DNA of 64,000 nucleotides from Cardiobacteriaceae bacterium (GTDB lineage Bacteria; Pseudomonadota; Gammaproteobacteria; Cardiobacteriales; Cardiobacteriaceae): NCBI GenBank assembly GCA_030529365.1, contig JAUMXB010000004.1, positions 62,001 to 126,000 of the forward strand, read 5' to 3'. Shown piece by piece: positions 37,379 to 46,500 of this stretch (position 1 is its first letter; each line of letters starts with the position of its first letter). The notes under the pieces were generated by a model. It saw only the letters and a program-made list of their open reading frames with translations, ran no database searches and was not told where the DNA came from. The position numbers and the translations under genes were made by a program.

Positions 37379-37765
37379 TTGACCACATGGGTATTGGGGT
37401 TGGATATCGGACAGCGCAAAACAGGTGTGGCGGCAGGGCAATCCCTGACAGGAAGCGCTACGCCATTGGCGGTTTTGCATAAACCCGCTGGAGAACTGGA
37501 GATCGGGGATATTCGGCCCTGGATTGAAGAATGGCGCGTGCAGGGCGTAGTGATCGGCAGGCCGCGTACCGCGGATGGCAAGCCACATCCGCTGGACGCA
37601 GCGATTGACCGTTTTGCCGCCATGATCCAGCAAGAACTGGCATTGCCGGTGCACGAGGTCGGCGAATATTTGAGCTCGCATGAAGCAAAAAAGCGCCGGC
37701 CCGGACATAAAAAAATAGACGATATGGCCGCATGCATATTGGTGGAAGATTTTTTTGCGCAGTAA
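37379..37765 (+). CDS. yqgF: Putative pre-16S rRNA nuclease / Holliday junction resolvase-like (YqgF/RuvX)
   Basis: A 128-residue RNase H-like protein: first catalytic Asp in LGLDIGQRKTGVA, the middle motif VVIGRPRTADG and the late acidic DDMAACILVEDFF. Family role is maturation of 16S rRNA 5' end. The family N-terminus and the spacing from GGGAG (37367-37371) point to a TTG start at 37379; an in-frame TTG at 37364 would add five residues. Slightly shorter than the usual 138 residues, with a shortened HxSxxExxA region (EYLSSHEAKK). Divergent from trxB. Confidence 0.88.
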   Translation: MTTWVLGLDIGQRKTGVAAGQSLTGSATPLAVLHKPAGELEIGDIRPWIEEWRVQGVVIGRPRTADGKPHPLDAAIDRFAAMIQQELALPVHEVGEYLSSHEAKKRRPGHKKIDDMAACILVEDFFAQ

Positions 37766-37853
37766 TGGATGTTGTGGGGGCGGACAAAATTTCGCAATCC
37801 CCGGGTAAATCCATTATCATATGTTCATTTTGACAAAACGTTTAGGAGTGAAT

Positions 37854-38237
37854 GTGTCAAATAATGCCTCGGTTAAGGTTCTGATCGTGGATGACAGCGG
37901 CACTATCCGCAAAACAGCCGAAGCCATTCTCGCAAAGGAAGGCTACACGGTGGCCAGCGCGGATGATGGTTTCAAGGCATTGTCAAAAGTCATGTCTTTC
38001 GAGCCGGATATTATTTTTCTTGACATCATGATGCCGCGTCTGGACGGCTATCAGGTGTGCTCGGTGATCAAGAGCAACCCGAAATTCGAGAAGACACCCG
38101 TGTTGATGCTGTCCAGCAAAGACAGTATTTTTGACAAGGCTCGCGGCCGGATTGCGGGGTCTGAATATTTTATGACCAAACCGTTTTCCCGTGACGAATT
38201 GCTGGGCGCCATTCAGACGCATGTCAAATCCGCCTGA
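37854..38237 (+). CDS. pilG: Twitching motility response regulator PilG
   Basis: A 127-residue stand-alone receiver: acidic pair in VLIVDDSGTIRKT, phosphoacceptor Asp in IIFLDIMMPRLDGYQ, and Lys in MTKPFSRDELLGAIQ. The KARGRIAGS segment is characteristic of PilG. Phosphorylated by ChpA, it promotes pilus extension/cAMP signalling in Pseudomonas. GTG 37854 is chosen: AGGAG ends 5 bp upstream and the protein then aligns with the family; the frame upstream of it is fortuitous. First gene of the Chp operon. Confidence 0.93.
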   Translation: MSNNASVKVLIVDDSGTIRKTAEAILAKEGYTVASADDGFKALSKVMSFEPDIIFLDIMMPRLDGYQVCSVIKSNPKFEKTPVLMLSSKDSIFDKARGRIAGSEYFMTKPFSRDELLGAIQTHVKSA

Positions 38238-38254
38238 TTTGAGGATATAGATTT

Positions 38255-38617
38255 ATGGCTACCGTTTTGATTATCGATGACTCGCCGACGGAAGCGGAAG
38301 TTGTACGCAACATGCTTGCCAGCGAAGGGTATGAGGTTTTATGGGCCAATACCGCTGACAAGGGCATACGCATGGCGCTTGAGCATATGCCTGATGTCAT
38401 CCTGATGGATGTTGTCATGCCGGGGATGAGCGGGTTTCAGGCGACCCGCAAATTGACACGTAATCCGCAAACCAAGGATATTCCCATTTTGATGCTGACT
38501 ACCAAGGACCAGGAAACAGACAAGATCTGGGGGCTGCGCAATGGCGCATCCCGCTATATGGTAAAACCGCCGGCGCGGGAAGAACTGCTGGCAGAGATTC
38601 GCGAGTTGTTCCGATGA
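38255..38617 (+). CDS. pilH: Twitching motility response regulator PilH
   Basis: A 120-residue single receiver domain: VLIIDDSPTEAE, phosphoacceptor Asp in VILMDVVMPGMSGFQ and Lys in MVKPPAREELL. PilH acts with PilG as output or phosphate sink of the Chp pathway. It starts 17 bp after pilG and its TGA overlaps the pilI ATG (ATGA), indicating translational coupling. Confidence 0.93.
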   Translation: MATVLIIDDSPTEAEVVRNMLASEGYEVLWANTADKGIRMALEHMPDVILMDVVMPGMSGFQATRKLTRNPQTKDIPILMLTTKDQETDKIWGLRNGASRYMVKPPAREELLAEIRELFR

Positions 38618-39153
38618 GCTCCCTGGAATCCCGGAGCAATATCGCAGCGCGGCAAGTTTTTGCCATTCTTCAGGATTATGTTGAGCGCTTCAAAACCAAG
38701 TCACAAGACAATGCACAGCGTTACAAGCTGGATTTGGGATATCTCGCATTCAGTGCCGGTGATCATTATTATTTGCTGGATATGAGCAAGATTCTGGAAG
38801 TGACTTCCGAGATTTCCCATCTGACTCCATTGCCGTTTACACCGCATTGGCTGCTGGGTTTGACCAGTTCGCGCGGAGACGTTTATTCCGTGGTGGATTT
38901 CAAGCGCTTTGTTGACAGCCACAGCGGCAAACGCCTTTCGCCCAGTTACAGTTATATCGCACTCCAGGAGGAGGGGCGCGGGTATATTCTGAAAGTGGAT
39001 GTTGTGCAGGGTATCCGTTACTGTGACGTCAGTCAGCTGAAGTCACCGCGAGCATGGGTCAATGGTCACGCCACTATGGATGGGCGTGAGTGGTTGCGTA
39101 TCGACTTGGCGCATCTGGTGACGGATGCAAAATTTATTCAAAGTGTACAGTGA
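38614..39153 (+). CDS. pilI: CheW-like adaptor PilI
   Basis: A 179-residue CheW-domain protein (region about 45-175: [47 protein letters not shown] in pieces), coupling the PilJ receptor to ChpA. Starts inside the pilH stop. The N-terminal 40 residues resemble PilI helices ([14 protein letters not shown]). PilJ follows after 17 bp. Confidence 0.92.
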   Translation: MSSLESRSNIAARQVFAILQDYVERFKTKSQDNAQRYKLDLGYLAFSAGDHYYLLDMSKILEVTSEISHLTPLPFTPHWLLGLTSSRGDVYSVVDFKRFVDSHSGKRLSPSYSYIALQEEGRGYILKVDVVQGIRYCDVSQLKSPRAWVNGHATMDGREWLRIDLAHLVTDAKFIQSVQ

Positions 39154-39170
39154 GTTTTTGGGGTGATTTT

Positions 39171-40472
39171 ATGGTTGGAATAAAAAAAACAAGAGCTGAC
39201 AGGGCTGGTGGAGCAAGAGGATTGGATCGCTTTTATATGTTGGCTCTGGTCGCCACCCTGGTGGCAGGGTTGCTGGCCATTTTGAATGCCATTATTTTCT
39301 ATACGGCGGCGCCGGAAACAGTTGATGGCTTTGTCAGCTATCAGACGCTGAACTGGTCTTTCCCGGTTATGTTGGGCGTTATTGTTGGCGCTGCTGTTTT
39401 ATGGATGACGTATGTCAAAGGACAGACCGGCAAGGCCAAGCATATTTCTGCCGAAGCAGAATTTCGTGCCAAGCGCGATCAGGACGCAATTTTGCGACTG
39501 ATGGATGAATTGGCCGAATTCTCAAACGGCGATCTGACTGTGGAAGCGCAGGTTACGGAAGATTTTACCGGGGCTATTGCCGACTCCGTAAACTACGCAA
39601 TTGAGTCCATGCGCGAACTGGTGGGTACGATTAACCACACTTCAAGCCAGGTCAGTGATGCCTCTGTCAATACCCGTCACATTGCCGAACAGATGCTGGC
39701 ATCCTCCAACGAGCAGGCAGATCGCATCCATAATATTACCCAGATCATTGATGATATGGTGAGCTCTTTGGAGAGGGTGGCTGTCAGTACCAATGACTCC
39801 GCAGAAATTGCCCGCAATTCGGTCAATATTGCCCGTGATGGAGCTACTCGGGTACGTGATACGATTGGGGGCATGAACAATATTCGCGAGAATATCCAGG
39901 AGACATCCAAACGGATCAAGCGGCTCGGTGAGAGTTCACAGGAAATCGGCAATATCGTTGAAATTATCAAGGGCATTGCGGATCAAACCAACATTCTCGC
40001 ATTGAACGCGGCCATTCAGGCAACTTCTGCTGGCGAGGCCGGACGCGGGTTTGCAGTGGTTGCTGACGAAGTGCAGCGCCTGGCAGAACGCTCTTCCAAT
40101 GCCACGAAGCGGATTGAAGCGCTGGTGAAAACTATCCAGTCTGATACGCATGAAGCTGTGGCTTCCATGGAAAAATCCACCCGGGAAGTAGTATCAGGAG
40201 CAAATATTGCAGAAGAGGCAGGAACCGCGCTTTCACGTATCGAAGAGGTTTCCACATCATTGGCATCCCTGATTGAGCGTGTGTCTGATTCGGCGCGCAA
40301 GGTGTCGTCCATGGCGGTTGGCGTTTCCCAGGATATGGGTGGAATCAACCAGCTGGCAACCAAAACTACTGAGAACGTCATCAAAACATCTGATGCGATT
40401 GAAAACCTGAGTGTACTGTCACGAGAATTGAAAAATTCGGTATCCGGTTTCACTTTGCCCGAAGGGTATTGA
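39171..40472 (+). CDS. pilJ: Methyl-accepting chemotaxis protein PilJ, lacking the periplasmic sensor domain
   Basis: A 433-residue receptor: TM1 about residues 21-44, only about 17 residues outside, TM2 about 62-82, a HAMP-like segment (about 111-150) and a long MCP signalling coiled coil with hairpin tip [34 protein letters not shown] (read in pieces), the PilJ-specific version. Pseudomonas PilJ is about 680 residues with large periplasmic PilJ domains; these are missing here, with no frame disruption visible. ATG 39171 follows GGGGTG. It must either sense through its membrane/cytoplasmic parts or depend on partners. Confidence 0.9.
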   Translation: MVGIKKTRADRAGGARGLDRFYMLALVATLVAGLLAILNAIIFYTAAPETVDGFVSYQTLNWSFPVMLGVIVGAAVLWMTYVKGQTGKAKHISAEAEFRAKRDQDAILRLMDELAEFSNGDLTVEAQVTEDFTGAIADSVNYAIESMRELVGTINHTSSQVSDASVNTRHIAEQMLASSNEQADRIHNITQIIDDMVSSLERVAVSTNDSAEIARNSVNIARDGATRVRDTIGGMNNIRENIQETSKRIKRLGESSQEIGNIVEIIKGIADQTNILALNAAIQATSAGEAGRGFAVVADEVQRLAERSSNATKRIEALVKTIQSDTHEAVASMEKSTREVVSGANIAEEAGTALSRIEEVSTSLASLIERVSDSARKVSSMAVGVSQDMGGINQLATKTTENVIKTSDAIENLSVLSRELKNSVSGFTLPEGY

Positions 40473-40506
40473 TTTTTCGTTTTCGTCGCAGGATGCAGAG
40501 GTATGC

Positions 40507-43500
40507 ATGAGCACTGAGATAAGCAAGCAAATCCTTGCGCGGCTTCAGGATGAAATGTCGCGCAATATTTCGTCAATCAAACAAAAAATCAGCGAATGGC
40601 TTGATCATCCACAGGCGGGAGGCTTGGAGTTCCTGCGTGACAGCATGGGGGAAATCAGTGGTGGGCTTTCGATGCTGAACCGTCCGGAAGCGGCGGAATT
40701 GAGCAACGAAATCATGGCTGTCATTGTTGCCTTGCAGAAAGCGGTGAGTGATGCTGGGGATACCAAGCCGGCTGATTTTGATAGTGCTGGAGCAGAAGTT
40801 GCTTCAGCCATTCTCATTCTTGACGACTATATTGACCGGCTTGATGAAAAGCAGCGGGATGATGGTGAAATTATCCGGGAAATCATACGGGTTCTGCAAA
40901 GTCTCAAGGAAGACACTACATCACGCTCTTCTTTCAGTGCGCCTCCAAAGATTACCAAGGATACCTATCAGGCTCTGGCAGCAAAGGTTAGTGAGGTTAT
41001 TGAAACTAGCCGCAATCAAATCGAGCAATACGCACATGATCCGGAGAAACCTTTCAATGCGAGTGCATTGATAAGCCACAACAAAAATCTGATTAACATG
41101 TTTGCGGTTCTGGATCTCAAAGAACCACAATTGCTGCTGCAAAAAATCAACCAGATGCTTGTTGAGCAACTGTCCGAATCGCAATGGATTGATGTGGCGG
41201 AAGCCATGATTCTGGTGGAAGAAACACTGAATCAGGTACAGAGCAACCGTTCTCCGGTTGTCTCAACCTACGCGGAAGCCGTAGCAGAGCAAACCCGTCA
41301 CTCGCGAGAGCTGGAAGTCAATAATCTGGTGAGGGATACCGGAGAAGTGGCTTTCCGTTTTTTTGAGGCCATGCGCAAAAAAGTAGTGCATGATGAAAAA
41401 ATTCATGCCGTTCAGGGGTGGCGTGATGCTGCTTTGCGTCTTGCGCATTACAGTGCGATTGCCGAACTGGTCGAACTGTTGCCGCTTGCGGAAGTGCTCA
41501 AAAATATGGGCAAAAGCTATGCGGCTATTTCATTGCAACCCAGCGTGGATGCAAATGTTTTTGCGTCTGTGATTGATAGTCTGGTTGGGGCGGAATATAT
41601 CTTTTTTGAACTGTCGGAAAGTGGACATCCATCCAAGCAAGATATCGTGTTCCTGCGTGAATCCGTTGAAAATATTGGTAGATATATTCCCGTTACGCCT
41701 GAGGCCGAGCGTTTGTTTGCAGGATTTATCGATACTGATATTGAGAGCGAGCATGAAGAGCGTGAAGATTTGAGCGGCGCTTTCAGCAATATTCTCAGCG
41801 GCAGTCTGGATACTTTGGATCGTTTTGGTGCCCCTGTGGATATGCAAGCTACGGCAGACGGCATTTTTGATGAAATGGCCGAAGAGACGCTTTCTCCTTC
41901 CATGGTGCATGTTGCTTCTGTCGGTGAGGTGACGCCGGGTAAATCCATAAGTAGTCTGGATGATGTCACGATCCAGGGCAACATTGTGCAGGAAAAAGCT
42001 GTCCGAGACGCTCTGCCTTCATTGGCAAGTGCATCTGAACAGGAAACCATGGAGGAAAAGGAAGATGCGACACCTTCTGGCACGAATCTGACTGCACAAA
42101 CGGAATCAGAGGGAGGAATCTCTGCATTGCCGCAATCAGGCGAGCTATCTGCGTTTGATGTAGCAGAACCCGCTGTTGAACAGGGCGCGCAAGTTTCAGG
42201 AGAAGAACAGGCAGTAACAGCATTTGTGCCTTTTTTCCGTGGCAAAAGCATGACGGATCTGGATGTTTTGCCCATTCCGGATAGCAAGAAAGATTTTGTC
42301 AACGCCCATGCCGATGCAGTCATGGATGACGAAATTCGTGAGTTTTTCGTGGAAGAGCTCGCAGAGTTGATTGAACTTGTCAATAAAGCTTATCCGCAAT
42401 GGCTGGAAAGCCCGGAGTCGCAAATGCTGACGACCGAGCTGCGGCGCGCTTTCCATACCCTTAAAGGTTCGGGACGTACGGTAGGCTATGAGTCACTCGG
42501 AGAATTTGCCTGGCAACATGAGCAATTGCTCAATCGTGTGCTGGACAATCATTATCGTGCCAATAAATTGGTTCAATCCACGGTTGGTGATGCCATTGAT
42601 CTCCTCAATATACTGAAGAATCAGGATGAATTTTTCGAGCATCAGGGGGCGCTATTGCAGCAGGCTGCCGTTGCGGAGGCAGTGCGCGAAGCGTTGATGC
42701 AAGACAGGGAGATGGGCGAAAGCCAAGGGTCTTTTGTCCAAATCTCCAGACAGTTGCGGTTGCATGAAGAGCAGCTTGCCGGTCGGTTCATGTTGGCGAA
42801 TGAAAAAAGTACCTTTTTGTCTGAAAAAGATGTGGTACAAACAGTTGGCGATTCTGTTATCTCTCATGTTGCTCCGGACGAACCTGTCATGGTTTCTTAT
42901 GCGACTGATGCTATTCCGGGTGAATTTGCGTTATCAGATGAAACCTATGAGCAAGGTGAAAACTGGCCGGATGAGTCTGCAAGTGTAGATGTTCGAGATA
43001 ATGAACAGCAGGATTTGGAAACAGTAAGTCAAGCTTTCCCGGAATCTCCAGGAGAGGTTGAAATTGTGCCAGAAACAAGTGATGCGGTACTGTTTGACCT
43101 GGTAGGAAAAGATGCGGAAGAAACGGTAGAGTCCGCTTTACAGAAAGAAAGTGATCACGAAGATGACTGGATACCGCCTTTCTCGTTGGCGGATGATACG
43201 GAGGAAATTTCTGAAGAGTTCCCTCAGCAGGCTGAGGCTGTTCCAGCGGCAGAAAACGTTTTGCCGTTTGAACTGCTTCCGCATGGTGCAGAAAGTGCCA
43301 CGACCAGTGTCGAATCTCCGGATATGGGTGAGGAAGAGGCGCTTGTTGCAGATGGTTTGTTTTCTCTTGTGGGCGAAGACGAACTGTTCGAACACTCTGC
43401 ACCCCATGAAAAAGTTGAAAGTGTGGCGGTCGCCGGTGCCAGCAAGGAAGATTTTCTTGAATTTCTGGATGAGGCTCTGCCCGCGGAGAGCCCGGCAGAA

Positions 43501-46500
43501 TCTTTACCGCAATCTTCCCGCGTAACAGATGAATACTCTGGCGCTCCTGTTACAGTGATAGTGCCGGAACTCACGTCTTCCAATGACACGGTTCCCGGGC
43601 CGGATGCCCGTATGACGGCGAAAATAGTCAAGACGCTGCAAAGGGGATTGGGAGATATTCCCGAGGCAGAAAGAACGGATGCTGCAATCAGTGCGGCCAT
43701 GGAGGAAACCATCAAACGTCAGCTTGCCCAGGAACAGTTTGATGATCCTGCGCGGCTGGCAGAATTGGCAAAAGCTGTACGGGAAGAGATTTCCATGGCA
43801 GATGCCACATTGGCGCGACAGGCAGAAGATATTCTCTCTCGTGTAGCTGAATCCGCAAAAGCAAATGATGAATCAGTGGAAATTGATTTCACGGATATGG
43901 ATTTCCTGCAAGAGTTGGCACCGATAGACCCGCGAGCAGAGCAAGTCGTGCGCATGCTGGAACAGGGGCTGGCGGAAAGGGCGGATGATGCCCGTTTGAG
44001 TGCGGCATTGCTCAAGCACCAGCTTTCTAACGAAGTGCTGAGCAATAGCAGCAAGCTGGATGCCTTGCTGGCGGAAATCAACGCCATTTTGAATGGCATG
44101 TCCGTGACGACTGATGATTATGAAACATCAGACGATTTTGCAGCCAGCGTTGAACAGATCAGCCAAATAATAGAAGAAGGCTTGGCGTTGGGCAGTCTGA
44201 GTGCCGATGACAAGGAAGCGCTGGCTGCTGCTGTACGTCAGCAGCTCACTTACCCCCCGGCATCTCTGCAAGACAGTGATGCTTTGAAAGAAGCCGTTGG
44301 TGCGCGGCTGGAGCAAAACGATATTCTGTCTTCAGAAGATGTACAGGATGTTTTGCAGGGAGCCTTTATCAGAGTGGCACACGACACAGAAGCCGGCGCG
44401 GGAGATTTGTCGGTGCAGGATGCGGCAGCACGCCTTCCGCTCTCGCCAGTGGATGCTCTTCAGGCGCTGGATGATGCTGCTGTTTCTACTCTCAGGAAAA
44501 CCTTGCAGAAAGCCTTGGGGAGCGGCCATGTAGATGAATCTGTAGCCGCAGGAATCGGTATGGCATTGGCGCATCAATGGCAGCAGAACAATTTGCCTTT
44601 GGATGATGCGGCATTTGCGGCTATTGCGGCTCGCTTGCGTCACGATTGTGGGCAGGATTCCGATGATGTTGAAGTCGTCCTGCAAGCGCTTGCCAAACGC
44701 CTTGGTGTGACGCCGGCCGGCAAGATTGACGATTCGCCGTTAGTGTCCTTTGAGCGAAAAGAAGATGATTCATCATTGCAAGCAGGTGATTGGCTGGATG
44801 AAGTGGTGGCCAATGATGCGGACGATCAGATGGCATCTCGAGGAGAGACACTGCTCTGGGATAGTACAACAGACATTGAACATACGGCTTCGGCCGCAGA
44901 AAACCTGGCGGACGAAGCATTGTTCGCGCTGGATGTTGGCGGTACAGAAGATGTGGCAAGTGATGCGCTGTCTGATTCATTTGCACTGGCTGAAGCACCG
45001 GATGAAGAAGCAGTGGTTGAAGCAGGGCAGGAGGCCGGTTCTTCCGTCGAACCCGATAATGTGCCGCTCACGTCACCAATGACGCATGAAGCGCTTGTCT
45101 CGGACATGCCAGATGATATTGATCTTCAAACAGAAGAAATGTTTGTTGCACAAGCGGCAGAAAAAGCGGGCGAGGCCGAATTTTCGTTTGATGAAGAGAA
45201 AACGGCTTCCGAGCTGTTCAGTGAGCCGGTAAGAGTTTCTTCGGTGGCAGATACGGCATTCACGGAAGATACGATCAATCTGCCGTTTGATGCATCCGCT
45301 TTGCCCGCCTGCGAAGAGACAGGGGAACATTTGCCTGTCTCCGGCCTGTCGGAAGATATGCTTCATCCTGTATTCTCTGAAACGGCTGCTGATGATGAAA
45401 GCGTGTCTGACAGTATTCCTGAAGAGAGCGGCAGCGAATGGGTGGATATGGCGGAGAACATGTCCCAGCCTGCCGTTTCCATGCGCCCCAGTGCTGCGGC
45501 ACAGCGCTTGAGCCGGGAGTTGGAAGAATTGTCGCAACATCCTGCGCTCAATGATGCGGTGAATCGTTCGTCATCCGTTGCTGCTTCGAATGCGCGTTCC
45601 GGCCCCGCAGTGTTTCTGCATGCAGTAGACAGGTTTGAGACTTTGTCTCAGCAGGTGGAAAATTCCAATGACCCGGATGCCATCAATGAGCTGATCGAAT
45701 CTGTCTATGATATTGAAGACAGCATTGAGCCGGAAACAGCCCCTGATTGGATCTGGCGAATGCTGGATGCCGTAGAGCAGTTGCTGCTGATGTACAAGTA
45801 TCAGGGCGCGGCTGTCAGCCTCAGCGCGGCTTCCATTCTTCGCCAGAGTGCGCATCTGATCGAACATCACAAGGATCAGGAAAACGAAGATGAGGCGCTG
45901 GAGACAATCAATTCCCTGATTTCTGCGCGACAGGAACGCAGCAAAATATCATCCGCGCAGCAAGATGCGCCATTGGCAGGCAGTACCCCGGGTTTTGCCA
46001 GCGCCAATTACAGCGAAGAATTGGTACAGGATCCCAATGCAAACAGCGTGCTTTCCGAAACCTTCCTGGATGAGGCAATGGCGCTGTTTGGCCGGGGGCA
46101 ACTGGATGCCGAGCAATGGGATGAGGATCTGTCTCGCGTCAATATCCTCGATCGCATGCGCCGTGACATGCACACCCTGAAGGGCAGTGCCCGCATGGCT
46201 GGATACATGGCAATCGGAGATTTGACCCATGCCGTGGAAAGCCTGATCGACAATATTCTCGACGGTTATAGTGAGGCAAGTCCGCGGGCAGCAGCCATTC
46301 TTTCCGGGGCAATGTGGCAGGGCATGATTATGCTCGACAATATCCGCGATGGATATCTGCCGCAGATTGATCCCTATATTCTTAACAATATCAGTGACTA
46401 TCTCAAGCAGCCGTTGCCCTATCCTGAAGTGGCGGAACGGGAAAAAGAAGCCAAGGAGTTGCAGCGCCAGGAGGCAGAAGATGCGCAATTCCGTGCCCTG

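Noticed and set aside
37829-37834. TTGACA before pilG as a -35 box
   Set aside because: It lies only 20 bp before the start codon and overlaps the ribosome-site region, leaving no room for a -10 element.
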